Shown: piece by piece, positions 14,183 to 22,217 of the stretch | How the letters are laid out: each line of letters begins with the position of its first letter | Numbering within the stretch: the first letter of the stretch is position 1 | From: an uncultured Bacteroidales bacterium | GTDB taxonomy: Bacteria > Bacteroidota > Bacteroidia > Bacteroidales > UBA932 | DNA: 45,176 nt | Assembly (NCBI GenBank): GCA_900319975.1 | Contig: ONQP01000013.1 | Span: forward strand, 1-45,176 | Direction: 5' to 3' | Notes under the pieces: generated by a model | What the model was told of the DNA's origin: nothing | Databases searched by the model: none | What the model saw: the letters and a program-made list of their open reading frames with translations, nothing else | Made by a program: the position numbers and the translations under genes

Positions 14183-14563
14183 ATGAAACGAGTCTTGATT
14201 CTCCTGGCCGCAGCCGTCGTCTGTCTGGGCGCCTGCGCCGCCAACAAAAAATCGAAGCCGCAGAGCTTCGTGATCAATACGGAAACAATCGGAAAGGAAG
14301 TGATGGGCTATGCCGGCACCACGCCGCTCGAGATCCACGTCAAGGACGGCCGGATCGAGAAGATCGTGGCCCTGCCGAACAACGAGACGCCCGGGTTCTT
14401 CCAGCGCGTGCTGGACAGCCCGATCTTCTCGTCCCTGACCGGCAAGACCATCGAAGAAGCCTCCGAAGTCCAGCTGGACGCCGTGAGCGGTGCCACCTGG
14501 TCTTCGAAGGCAGTGATTGAGAATATCCGGCTGGGCCTCAAAGAGGCCAGCCGGAAGAAGTAA
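14183..14563 (+). CDS. Small lipoprotein with FMN-binding domain
   Basis: A 126-residue lipoprotein (MKRVLILLAAAVVCLGACA, lipobox LGAC). The mature part is essentially one FMN_bind (RnfG/NqrC-like) domain: IGKEVMGYAGTTPLEIHVKDGRIEKIVAL, PGFF, and QLDAVSGATWSSKAVIENIRLGL. In this family, the SGAT threonine is flavinylated by ApbE through a phosphodiester bond. It is likely an envelope redox carrier. No Rnf or Nqr genes are nearby, so its partner is unknown. It converges with the BtuB-like gene with only four bases between the stops. Confidence 0.85.
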   Translation: MKRVLILLAAAVVCLGACAANKKSKPQSFVINTETIGKEVMGYAGTTPLEIHVKDGRIEKIVALPNNETPGFFQRVLDSPIFSSLTGKTIEEASEVQLDAVSGATWSSKAVIENIRLGLKEASRKK

Positions 14564-14567
14564 ATCC

Positions 14568-16361
14568 CTAGAATTTGAATTCGATGCCGCCGAGTACCGA
14601 ACGACCCGGCATCGGGTAGTCGCGTACCAGCTCGTAGCGGCAGTCAAGCAGGTCCTTGCCCGTGACGAAGAGCGTCAGCGCGCTGTCTTCGCACAGCTTG
14701 ACGGTCTTGCGCAGCGAGAGGTCGAGGCTGTTCCAGTTGGGCATCGCTCCGGAAGCGTCGAAGCGGCCGGAGCGCCAGTTCCACAGGGCGTCGATGCGCC
14801 AGCCTGCGACGGCGAAGTCGCCGGCGAGCACGACCGTGTGGCGGGCCACATACGGGATCTGCTGGTCGAAGGTGTAGCTGTCGGGCGTCTTGTCGAGCGC
14901 GTTCTGGCGGGCGTAGCGGGCGGAGAATCCGCCGGCGACCACGCCGTTGTCGTAGCGCGCCGAAACGACGGCGTCACCGCCCCACGCCTCCACGCGGCCG
15001 ATATTGTACGGCAGCCAGACATTAGGATTGTCGGGCATAGGAGCGGAAGTGATCTTGTCCTTCAGGAAATTGTAGAAGGCGTCCACCTTGATGCCGAATT
15101 TCCAGTCGGCGGCGGCACGGTGCCAGTCGATGCCGAGATCGGTCAGCCAGGCGTCCTCCGGCTTGAGGTCCGGATTGCCGTAGCCCGGATAATACAGCTC
15201 GTTGAAGGTCGGCGCGCGGAAGGCGCGGCGGCCGAAGGCCGTGATGTCGAGGCTCTTGTGAACCTTGAAGCGCAGGTCCAGGGAAGGGGAGACGCTGTGG
15301 AGCGCCTCGGCGCCCTTGTCGAAGGTGCCGCGGTACTCCACCGCCAGGTCGGCGCTGAAGCGGCCGAGCCGGAAGGCGGAGCCCAGCGCGGCGATCGCCG
15401 CGGTGCGGGCGGCGTCGTAGCCCGTGGCCTTGAGCGCGCCGTGCTCGATGTCGGCAGCCAGCGAAAGCGCCCAGAAGTCGGTCAGACGGAAGGTGTGGGA
15501 GCTGTTGAGCTGGAAGTCGGTGAAGTCGTAGTTGCTGTCGCCCCAGGCGCTCTTGTAGAAGATGTTGTCATAGGCGCCCTTGGCGCTCAGGTTGAGGGTA
15601 TAGAGCTCGGAGAAAGCCTTGCGCAGGGTACCCTGCATCACGAAGTTCTTGTCGGACTGACGGTCGTCGGACGGCCAGCTCAGGGAGCCGGGCGTGCCGC
15701 GGTTGGAGGCGTTGAGGTAGGTCTTGAACTGCCACTGGCCGCCGTCGAGGGTGCCGAAGACGTCGTAGCCGGCGCGGAGCTGCTTGAGGTCGTTGCCGGT
15801 GCGGCGCGCGCCGGCGTCGCCGTAAGGGAAGTCGCCCTTGGTCAGGATCCCGGAGGCATAGGCGCTGATGGCCACGCGCTCGGAAGCCTTGACGTCAAAG
15901 CGCACGGAGGGCATCCAGGTGCAGAAGGAACCGGCCTGCAGGCTCACGTGGCCGCCGAACGGGCTGTTGCCGAACACCGGCTTGGCCGTGCGGAAGGAAA
16001 GGCTGTTCTGGGCGTAGTCCACCACGACGCTGCCGAGGGCCTCGATGGGCAGCATGCCGAGGTCGTTCTGGCCGCTCTGGAAATTGCTGACGCGGACGCC
16101 GTCCAGATAGATATCGGTGTGGGCGGTGCCCAGGCCGCGGAGATTCGCGCCCTTCAGGCCGGCGAGTCCGCCGTAGTCGCTGATGCCGAGTCCGGGAATG
16201 CGAAGAAGCGCATCAGCGGCCGTCCCGTCGGCACGCAGTGCGACCGTGTCCGTCCTGGACACGACGACGCCCTTGTCGGCCACGATGGTCACGGCCGTGA
16301 GGGTGTCCGGCGTTTCTGCCACCAGCAGTCCCGCCGCAATCAAAAGGGAAGATAAAAACAT
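14568..16361 (-). CDS. btuB: TonB-dependent outer-membrane receptor, probable cobalamin transporter
   Basis: A 597-residue TonB-dependent receptor, near the size of BtuB (about 600). The start at 16361 (MFLSSLLIAAGLLVAETPD) gives a signal peptide; the longer frame runs into the riboswitch and is rejected. The plug domain is visible at about residues 25-130 (LTAVTIVADKG, ADALLRIPGLGISDYGGLAGLKGANLRGLGTAHTDIYLDG), followed by beta-barrel strands to the terminal FKF. A cobalamin riboswitch immediately upstream supports import of vitamin B12 or related corrinoids. A TAACTTTG promoter at 16584-16591 precedes it. No BtuF/C/D genes are nearby. It converges with the FMN lipoprotein gene. Confidence 0.88.
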   Translation of the reverse strand: MFLSSLLIAAGLLVAETPDTLTAVTIVADKGVVVSRTDTVALRADGTAADALLRIPGLGISDYGGLAGLKGANLRGLGTAHTDIYLDGVRVSNFQSGQNDLGMLPIEALGSVVVDYAQNSLSFRTAKPVFGNSPFGGHVSLQAGSFCTWMPSVRFDVKASERVAISAYASGILTKGDFPYGDAGARRTGNDLKQLRAGYDVFGTLDGGQWQFKTYLNASNRGTPGSLSWPSDDRQSDKNFVMQGTLRKAFSELYTLNLSAKGAYDNIFYKSAWGDSNYDFTDFQLNSSHTFRLTDFWALSLAADIEHGALKATGYDAARTAAIAALGSAFRLGRFSADLAVEYRGTFDKGAEALHSVSPSLDLRFKVHKSLDITAFGRRAFRAPTFNELYYPGYGNPDLKPEDAWLTDLGIDWHRAAADWKFGIKVDAFYNFLKDKITSAPMPDNPNVWLPYNIGRVEAWGGDAVVSARYDNGVVAGGFSARYARQNALDKTPDSYTFDQQIPYVARHTVVLAGDFAVAGWRIDALWNWRSGRFDASGAMPNWNSLDLSLRKTVKLCEDSALTLFVTGKDLLDCRYELVRDYPMPGRSVLGGIEFKF

Positions 16362-16409
16362 AGTTCTTTCGTCGTAATGGCGGCCTGACCCCGGGCCTCC
16401 GGTTTGACT

Positions 16410-16578
16410 CGAACGTGGCAGGTCTTCGGGCTCTCCCCGTTTCCGGCGCCTTCTCGTCCCGGAGGACAATGGCTGACAGATAGCCGGAACGTTCGTAAGA
16501 GGATTACCGCTGCGGGCACAGCTCCGGTTTTGCACCGGATTCCCTTTTCAAGTTGCGCAGGCAACTCACCGCGTTCTG
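16410..16578 (-). ncRNA. Cobalamin (adenosylcobalamin) riboswitch
   Basis: Reading the minus strand, the leader has the conserved cobalamin core: GGGAATCCGGTGCAAAACC, GGAGCTGTGCCCGCAGCGG, and, near the end, the B12-box-like AGCCCGAAGACCTGCC. It sits between a TAACTTTG promoter and the receptor ATG, the standard arrangement for B12-repressed transport genes. Boundaries are approximate. Confidence 0.92.
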
Positions 16579-16583
16579 GAGGC

Positions 16584-16591
16584 CAAAGTTA
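16584..16591 (-). promoter_or_regulatory. -7 element driving the riboswitch and btuB
   Basis: Minus-strand TAACTTTG, about 5 bases before the start of the riboswitch. It is back to back with the NfeD-flotillin promoter. Confidence 0.6.
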
Positions 16592-16651
16592 GGAAAAATA
16601 TTTTTTACCGAAAAAATCAGCAAATATTTATTGTTTATCAATAAATTTTTA

Positions 16652-16659
16652 TATCTTTG
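16652..16659 (+). promoter_or_regulatory. -7 element of the NfeD-flotillin operon
   Basis: TATCTTTG followed by C, with TTG at 16631-16633 18 bp upstream. The ATG lies 25 bases beyond the box. Confidence 0.65.
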
Positions 16660-16684
16660 CAGAAACATAAAACTATTTAGCCTT

Positions 16685-17335
16685 ATGATTGAATGGTGGA
16701 CCTCGCTCGATCTTTCGAGCAAAATCCTTTGGGCTGTGACCCTCTCGGCTTCGCTGGTGTTCGTCATCCAGACCGTGATGACCTTCCTGGGCGCCGCCGG
16801 AGACAGTGATTTCGATATCAATACGGACGTGGACGCCGGGGGCGATGTCCCCGACGCTTCCGTGGAGGTGGGACACGACGTGTCCGGCGTCCAGGAGGCG
16901 GCGCACGCCGGTTCCGGCATGAACCTGCTGACCTTCCGCAACCTGGTCAATTTCCTCCTCGGCTTCGGCTGGACGGCCATCCTCCTGAAGGACGACGTCC
17001 CTTCCGTGAGCCTGCGGATGCTGATCGCCATCGTCGTGGGCGTGCTGCTGGTCGTGCTGGTGATGCTGCTCTTCAAGTGGCTGACCGGCATGCAGGAGTC
17101 CGGCACCATCAACGTCTATAAATCTGCCGTCGACTGCCAGGGCACGGTCTATCTGACCATCCCGGGCGAGCGCGCCGGCGAGGGCAAGGTGCAGATCACC
17201 ATCAACAATTCCGTGCGCGAGTACGCCGCCCTGACCGACGGTCCGGAGCTCAAGACCGGCGTGCGCATCCGCGTCGTGGACGTGGTCAGCCCGACCACCC
17301 TGCTCGTCGAAGAAATCAACTCGATTATCATCTAA
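16685..17335 (+). CDS. NfeD/YqiJ-like membrane protein with OB-fold tail
   Basis: A 216-residue protein from the ATG at 16685 (MIEWWTSLDLSSKILWAVTL). There is a first membrane segment near the start (ILWAVTLSASLVFVIQTVMTFL), an acidic loop (DSDFDINTDVDAGGD), and two more segments (NLVNFLLGFGWTAILL; LRMLIAIVVGVLLVVLVMLLF). A soluble C-terminal beta domain of the NfeD/OB type follows (GTVYLTIPGERAGEGKVQITI...LKTGVRIRVVDVVSPTTLLVEEI). NfeD-like proteins are typically paired with flotillins, as here: the flotillin gene starts 13 bases after the stop. It likely anchors or assembles flotillin-rich membrane domains. Confidence 0.82.
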   Translation: MIEWWTSLDLSSKILWAVTLSASLVFVIQTVMTFLGAAGDSDFDINTDVDAGGDVPDASVEVGHDVSGVQEAAHAGSGMNLLTFRNLVNFLLGFGWTAILLKDDVPSVSLRMLIAIVVGVLLVVLVMLLFKWLTGMQESGTINVYKSAVDCQGTVYLTIPGERAGEGKVQITINNSVREYAALTDGPELKTGVRIRVVDVVSPTTLLVEEINSIII

Positions 17336-17348
17336 ATACTACACGAAT

Positions 17349-18752
17349 ATGGAACTCTACATCATCCTCATTATCGTGGGCGTGCTTTTCGTGACCTTCA
17401 CGGCCATCCTCGCCCGCTACAAACGCTGCCCTTCCGACAAGGTGCTCGTCATCTACGGTAAGACCGGCCGCGATTCTTCCGCCAAGTGCATCCACGGCGG
17501 CGCCGCCTTCATCTGGCCCGTGTTCCAGAGCTACCAGTTCCTGGACCTCAACCCGATCTCCATCGAGTGCAACCTGACCAACGCCCTGTCCAAGCAGAAC
17601 ATCCGCGTGGACGTGCCGTGCCGCTTCACCGTCGGTATCTCCACCGAACCGGAAGTGATGACCAACGCCGCCGAGCGTCTGCTCGGGCTCGCGCAGGACG
17701 AGATCCGCGGCATCGCCACCGATATCCTCTTCGGTCAGCTGCGTCTGGTGATCGCCACGATGGACATCGAGGAGATCAACGCCGACCGCGACAAGTTCCT
17801 CGCCGCCGTCAGCCAGAACGTCGAGGCCGAGCTCCGCAAGATCGGTCTGAAACTTATCAACGTCAACGTCACCGATATCCGCGACGAGTCCGGCTACATC
17901 GAGGCCCTCGGTAAGGAAGCCGCCGCCAAGGCCATCAACGACGCCAAGAAGAGCGTGGCCGAGCAGAACCGCTACGGTGAGATCGGTAAGGCCGAGGCCG
18001 ACAGGGACAAGGACATCCGGATCGCCGAGACCAGCCGGGATACCCGTATCAACACCGCCCTCGCCAACGCCAAGGCCGTCGAGGGTGAGAACAGCTCCAA
18101 GATCGCCATCGCGCAGTCCGACGCCCAGCGCCGCGAGAAGCAGGCCGAGGCCGAGCGCCTCGCCGTCGCCGCCGAAAAGGTCCAGGCCGCCAAGGCCCTC
18201 GAGGAGGCCTACAAGAGCGAGCGCGACGCTGAAATCGCCCGCGCCGAGCGCGAAAAGGCGACCCAGCAGGCCAACATCGTGGTCGCCGCCCAGATTGAGA
18301 AGGAGAAGGCCATCATCGAGGCCGAGGCCGAGGCCGAGCAGCTCCGCCGCAAGGCCAAGGGTGAGGCCGACGCCATCTTCGCCAAGATGGACGCCCAGGC
18401 CCGCGGTACCCTCGAGATCCTCGCCAAGCAGGCGGAAGGTTTCGGCCAGCTCGTTGCCGCTGCCGGCGGAGACGCCCAGCAGGCCATCACGATGCTGATC
18501 ACCGACAAGCTGCCCGAACTGGTCAAGACCCAGGTCGAAGCCGTCAAGGGCATCAACATCGACAAGGTCACCGTCTGGGACGGTGGCAAGGGCGAGAACG
18601 GCAAGACGGCCACGGCGAACTTCGTGTCCGGCCTCATGGGATCGGTCCCGCCGCTCGAGGAGCTCTTCAAGATGGCGGGCATGAGCCTGCCGGGCTACCT
18701 CAAGGGCAAGCCTGAGGAGGCTCCCGCGGCGGAACCCAAAGCGGAGGACTAA
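17349..18752 (+). CDS. Flotillin (SPFH/band-7 family)
   Basis: A 467-residue flotillin. It has an N-terminal membrane anchor (MELYIILIIVGVLFVTFTAILARYKR), an SPFH domain at about residues 30-190 (KVLVIYGKTGRDSSAKCIHGGAAFIWPV..., LRKIGLKLINVNVTDIRDESGYIEALG), and a long Ala/Glu/Lys coiled coil (AEAERLAVAAEKVQAAKALEEA, IEAEAEAEQLRRKAKGEA). The flotillin C-terminus is ITDKLPELVKTQVEAVKGIN...FVSGLMGSVPPLEELFKMAGM. It scaffolds membrane microdomains at the inner membrane. It is in an operon with the NfeD-like gene, and a small XRE regulator follows 3 bases after its stop. Confidence 0.93.
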   Translation: MELYIILIIVGVLFVTFTAILARYKRCPSDKVLVIYGKTGRDSSAKCIHGGAAFIWPVFQSYQFLDLNPISIECNLTNALSKQNIRVDVPCRFTVGISTEPEVMTNAAERLLGLAQDEIRGIATDILFGQLRLVIATMDIEEINADRDKFLAAVSQNVEAELRKIGLKLINVNVTDIRDESGYIEALGKEAAAKAINDAKKSVAEQNRYGEIGKAEADRDKDIRIAETSRDTRINTALANAKAVEGENSSKIAIAQSDAQRREKQAEAERLAVAAEKVQAAKALEEAYKSERDAEIARAEREKATQQANIVVAAQIEKEKAIIEAEAEAEQLRRKAKGEADAIFAKMDAQARGTLEILAKQAEGFGQLVAAAGGDAQQAITMLITDKLPELVKTQVEAVKGINIDKVTVWDGGKGENGKTATANFVSGLMGSVPPLEELFKMAGMSLPGYLKGKPEEAPAAEPKAED

Positions 18753-18755
18753 GTC

Positions 18756-18962
18756 ATGATCGTCATTAATGTAGATGTGATGCTTGCCCGGAGGAAAATG
18801 TCCTCCGGGGAACTCGCCCAACGCGTGGGGATCACAGCTGCAAACCTCTCGATCCTCAAAACAGGTAAAGCTAAAGCGATCCGCTTCACCACGCTGGAAG
18901 CGCTCTGCGCCGCGCTGGACTGCCAGCCGGGCGACATCCTCGAATACCGTCCGGACGAATAG
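18756..18962 (+). CDS. Small XRE-family (Cro/C1-type) DNA-binding protein
   Basis: A 68-residue protein that is essentially a single HTH domain: IVINVDVMLARRKMSSGELAQRVGITAANLSILKTGKAKAI, then FTTLEALCAALDCQPGDILEYRPDE. This is the YozG-like short XRE form found widely in bacteria. It begins 3 bases after the flotillin stop, so it is probably in that operon. Whether it regulates the operon is unknown. Confidence 0.88.
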   Translation: MIVINVDVMLARRKMSSGELAQRVGITAANLSILKTGKAKAIRFTTLEALCAALDCQPGDILEYRPDE

Positions 18963-18983
18963 TCCAGGTCTGGAATCCTACTG

Positions 18984-19011
18984 AAAAACGCCCCGGGAAC
19001 GGGGCGTTTTT
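18984..19011. terminator. Bidirectional terminator
   Basis: Six-bp GC stem (CGCCCC/GGGGCG) flanked by A5 and T5, so it can end transcripts from both sides: the XRE gene on plus and the radical SAM gene on minus. Confidence 0.9.
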
Positions 19012-19012
19012 C

Positions 19013-19768
19013 TTATCCTTTGATGTCGATGGTGAAGCCTTCGTCGATGAGCGGCTGCACGAGCGCGCGCATCTCCGCGGCGGAGTATTTCTCCAGCCCG
19101 AGGGCCGGGGTGGGGCGGTCGATGGTGTAGACCATGATGCGGCGGGGCCTGAGGTCGCGGACGATGTCCATCCAGCCGTTGAGGACCTCCGGGCTGCCGG
19201 AGTCGAAGTCCGGGCTGCGCAGGAACATCGTCTGCAGGACGAAGTCGCCGTGGAAGCCGCGCAGGGCCTCCAGGACGCGCTCGAGCCGGAATCCGGGCGC
19301 GGGGTGGTTGATCTTCTCCACGAGCGCGTCCGTGGGCGCGTCGATCTTCAGGATCGGGTTGTCCACGCGCTTGAGCGCCGCGGCGACCTCCGGGACGTGC
19401 ACGCGCGTGGCGTTGGAGAGCACGGATACCTTGGCGTTGGGATAATAGGCGTCGCGCAGCTCGAGCGTGTCGTCGATGATGCGGGGGAACTCCGGATTGA
19501 GGGTGGGCTCACCGTCGCCGGAGAAGGTGATGGAGTCGATGGGCGTGCCTTCGAGCATGCAGGCGGCCAGCTTGTCCTCCAGGGCGGAGCGGACCTCCGC
19601 CGCCGTGGGCAGGACCTGGTCGTCGCGGCCGTCCTTGTTCCAGCCGCATTCGCAGTAGATGCAGTCGAAATTGCAGATCTTGCCCTTGCGCGGCAGCAGG
19701 TTGATGCCGAGCGAGGATCCCAGCCGGCGGCTGTGGATGGGCCCGAATACGGTCTCTTCGCGGATCAT
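19013..19768 (-). CDS. Radical SAM protein (COG0731-like)
   Basis: A 251-residue radical SAM enzyme. The 4Fe-4S triad is [12 protein letters not shown] (CxxxCxxC, about residue 33). The preceding [19 protein letters not shown] is characteristic of the COG0731 Fe-S oxidoreductase group. Other landmarks are [16 protein letters not shown] (GGE-like SAM contact), [17 protein letters not shown] and [12 protein letters not shown]. The reaction is unknown. It starts only 4 bases after the purF stop, so it is almost surely co-transcribed with purF, which does not by itself reveal its substrate. Confidence 0.85.
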   Translation of the reverse strand: MIREETVFGPIHSRRLGSSLGINLLPRKGKICNFDCIYCECGWNKDGRDDQVLPTAAEVRSALEDKLAACMLEGTPIDSITFSGDGEPTLNPEFPRIIDDTLELRDAYYPNAKVSVLSNATRVHVPEVAAALKRVDNPILKIDAPTDALVEKINHPAPGFRLERVLEALRGFHGDFVLQTMFLRSPDFDSGSPEVLNGWMDIVRDLRPRRIMVYTIDRPTPALGLEKYSAAEMRALVQPLIDEGFTIDIKG

Positions 19769-19772
19769 GGCT

Positions 19773-21191
19773 TTAGAATTTGCCGTCTTTGTTGGCTTCC
19801 TCTATGCGTTGGTAGAGGTAGGTCGGATAGTCTCCGGTGAAGCAGGCGAGGCAGAGCTCCGAACGCTTGCCGGCCTTGTAGAGCGCTTCCTGGGAAAGGA
19901 ACGCGAGCGAGTCGACGCCCAGGATCTCCCGGACCTCGTCCAGGCCCTTGTGGGCGCAGAGCAGCTCGTCGTAGGTGGACATGTCCACGCCGTAGAAGCA
20001 GGGGCTCTTGATGGGCGGGCTGGCGATGCGGAGGTGCACCTCCGTGGCGCCGGCCTCGCGGAGCATCCTGACGATGCGGCGGGAAGTCGTGCCGCGGACG
20101 ACGGAGTCGTCGATGAGGACGATGCGCTGGCCGCGCACGATGGACTTGACGGCCGAGAGCTTCATCCGCACGCCCTTCTCGCGCAGCGCCTGCGAGGGCT
20201 GGATGAAGGTGCGGGCGATGTATTTGTTCTTGATCAGGCCCATCTCGTAGGGGAGGCCGCTCGCCTCGGCGTAGCCCATCGCGGCGCTCAGGCTGGAGTC
20301 CGGCACGCCCACGACGATGTCGGCTTCGACGGGGGACTCCTCGTAGAGCAGCCGGCCGGTCAGCTTGCGGAAGGAGTGGACGTTGGTCCCCTCGATGTCG
20401 CTGTCCGGGCGGGAGAAATAGATGTATTCCATCGCGCACATGAAGTGGTGGCGGAAGTCGGAGTAGAAGTTGCTGCGCAGGCCGTGGTGGTCGATCGTGA
20501 CGATCTCGCCCGGCTCGATGTCGCGGACGAAGGTGGCGCCGACGGCGTCGAGGGCGCAGGTCTCGCTGCTGACCACATAGCCCTCGCCCAGGCGGCCGAG
20601 GGACAGCGGGCGCAGGCCGTGCTTGTCGCGGCAGACGTAGAGGCGGTTCTTGGTCATGATCAGGAAGGCGAAGGCGCCTTCGATCATGTTGAGGGCTTCC
20701 TTGATGGCCAGGATGCGGGGGCGGTGGCGCTCCTTGTTGTCCTTGCGGATGAGGTGGGCGAGGATCTCGCTGTCCGAAGAGGACTGGAAGAGGCTGCCGT
20801 GGTCCTCCAGATAGTGGCGGAGCTGCTCGGAGTTGACGAGGTTGCCGTTGTGCGCCAGGGCGAAATCGCCCGTGTTGTGGTGGAAGAGGAACGGCTGGAC
20901 GTTCTCGATGCTGCCGCCGCCCGTGGTCGAGTAGCGCACGTGGCCGATGGCCATCGAGCCGGGCAGCCCGGCGAACTTCTCCTCGTCGCTGAAGATCTCG
21001 TGCACCAGCCCTTCGCCCTTGACCCGGCGCAGGACCTGGTCGTCCCCGCAGGCGACGATGCCGCAGCCTTCCTGGCCGCGATGCTGAAGGGCGTGGAGCC
21101 CGTAATAGACCAGACTGGCGGCATCCGGAATGCCATAGACTCCGAATACGCCACACTCCTCGTGGAGCCCGCTTTTTTGTGTGTGAATCAT
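19773..21191 (-). CDS. purF: Amidophosphoribosyltransferase
   Basis: A 472-residue PurF catalysing the first step of purine synthesis (PRPP + glutamine to phosphoribosylamine). A short propeptide ([12 protein letters not shown]) precedes the nucleophile Cys of CGVFGVYG, as in the Bacillus type. Glutaminase motifs include [11 protein letters not shown] and HNGNLVN. The PRPP loop is [17 protein letters not shown]. Cysteines matching the iron-sulfur ligands are present ([34 protein letters not shown]). ATG 21191 is chosen over GTG 21194. The promoter TTTG-N20-TAATTTTG ends 4 bases before the ATG, so the message appears leaderless. It is divergent from purC and followed by a radical SAM gene. Confidence 0.95.
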   Translation of the reverse strand: MIHTQKSGLHEECGVFGVYGIPDAASLVYYGLHALQHRGQEGCGIVACGDDQVLRRVKGEGLVHEIFSDEEKFAGLPGSMAIGHVRYSTTGGGSIENVQPFLFHHNTGDFALAHNGNLVNSEQLRHYLEDHGSLFQSSSDSEILAHLIRKDNKERHRPRILAIKEALNMIEGAFAFLIMTKNRLYVCRDKHGLRPLSLGRLGEGYVVSSETCALDAVGATFVRDIEPGEIVTIDHHGLRSNFYSDFRHHFMCAMEYIYFSRPDSDIEGTNVHSFRKLTGRLLYEESPVEADIVVGVPDSSLSAAMGYAEASGLPYEMGLIKNKYIARTFIQPSQALREKGVRMKLSAVKSIVRGQRIVLIDDSVVRGTTSRRIVRMLREAGATEVHLRIASPPIKSPCFYGVDMSTYDELLCAHKGLDEVREILGVDSLAFLSQEALYKAGKRSELCLACFTGDYPTYLYQRIEEANKDGKF

Positions 21192-21197
21192 CACACA
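21180..21197. promoter_or_regulatory. Inverted repeat over the purF start codon
   Basis: TGTGTGA (21180-21186), spacer ATCA, TCACACA (21191-21197): a perfect 7-bp inverted repeat covering the purF ATG and predicted transcription start. It could be an operator or a start-masking hairpin. No known regulator is implied by sequence alone. Confidence 0.4.
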
Positions 21198-21227
21198 AAA
21201 TTACTTTCAAACCGAGAGAAATGCAAA
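21196..21227 (-). promoter_or_regulatory. purF promoter
   Basis: Minus-strand TTTG (21224-21227), a 20-bp gap, TAATTTTG (21196-21203), then TGTG and the ATG. Confidence 0.65.
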
Positions 21228-21235
21228 ACATTTTG

Positions 21236-21243
21236 TAACTTCG
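21236..21243 (+). promoter_or_regulatory. Possible purC-purB -7 element
   Basis: TAACTTCG, one mismatch to TAnnTTTG, 23 bases before the purC ATG. The upstream box is not clear. Confidence 0.4.
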
Positions 21244-21266
21244 TGCCCACAATTTCTTATATCGTT

Positions 21267-22214
21267 ATGAAAGCCATCCTCAGCACAGATTTTCATTTCC
21301 CCGGACAGGTTGCCAAGTATACCGGCAAGGTCCGTGACGTGTACAGCATCGGCTCCGACTACCTCGTGATGGTGGCCACCGACCGCATCTCCGCCTTCGA
21401 CGTCGTCCTCCCCAAGGGCATCCCCTATAAGGGTCAGGTTCTCAACCAGATAGCGTCCAAGTTCCTCGATGCCACCACCGACATCCTCCCCAACTGGAAG
21501 ATCGCCGAGGTGGACCCGATGGCCACGATCGGCTGGCGCTGCGAGCCCTTCAAGGTGGAGATGGTGATCCGCGGCTACCTCACCGGCCACGCCTGGCGTG
21601 AATACAAGGCCGGCAAGCGCACCCTCTGCGGCGTCGCCCTCCCGGAGGGCATGGTCGAGAACCAGCGCTTCCCGGAGCCCATCATCACCCCGACCACCAA
21701 GGCCGCCGAGGGACATGACGAAGACATCAGCAAGGAGGAAATCATCGCCCAGGGCATCGTGTCCCGCGAGGACTACGAGCAGCTCGAGAAATACACCCGC
21801 GCCCTCTACAAGCGCGGCACCGAGATCGCGGCCGGCAAGGGCCTGATCCTGGTCGATACCAAATACGAATTCGGCAAGCGTGACGGCAAGATCATCCTGA
21901 TGGACGAGATCCACACGCCCGATTCTTCCCGCTACTTCTACGCCGAGGGCTACGAAGAGCGCCTCGCGAAGGGCGAGCGCCAGAAGCAGCTCTCCAAGGA
22001 GTTCGTCCGCGAGTGGCTGATGGCCGGCGGCTTCCAGGGCCAGGCCGGGCAGCAGGTGCCGGAGATGACCGACGAGGTCGTCGCAGGCATCACCGACCGC
22101 TACGTCGAGCTCTACGAGCACATCACCGGCGAGAAGTTCCAGCCGGCCTCCGCCGAGGGCGACGCCGCCGCCCGCATCGAGAAGAACATCACTGACTTCC
22201 TTAATAAGAAATAG
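21267..22214 (+). CDS. purC: Phosphoribosylaminoimidazole-succinocarboxamide synthase
   Basis: A 315-residue SAICAR synthetase joining aspartate to CAIR with ATP in purine synthesis. Motifs are [26 protein letters not shown] (ATP site), [55 protein letters not shown] (family signature). It is of the longer eukaryote-like length class. The start at 21267 matches the family N-terminus; a much longer frame that opens through purF antisense is a shadow. purB follows 3 bases after the stop, so the two form an operon. Confidence 0.96.
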   Translation: MKAILSTDFHFPGQVAKYTGKVRDVYSIGSDYLVMVATDRISAFDVVLPKGIPYKGQVLNQIASKFLDATTDILPNWKIAEVDPMATIGWRCEPFKVEMVIRGYLTGHAWREYKAGKRTLCGVALPEGMVENQRFPEPIITPTTKAAEGHDEDISKEEIIAQGIVSREDYEQLEKYTRALYKRGTEIAAGKGLILVDTKYEFGKRDGKIILMDEIHTPDSSRYFYAEGYEERLAKGERQKQLSKEFVREWLMAGGFQGQAGQQVPEMTDEVVAGITDRYVELYEHITGEKFQPASAEGDAAARIEKNITDFLNKK

Positions 22215-22217
22215 AAT

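Noticed and set aside
16362..16535. Longer N-terminus for the BtuB-like protein (start at 16535)
   Set aside because: The extra 58 codons lie inside the cobalamin riboswitch, and the signal peptide begins at 16361.
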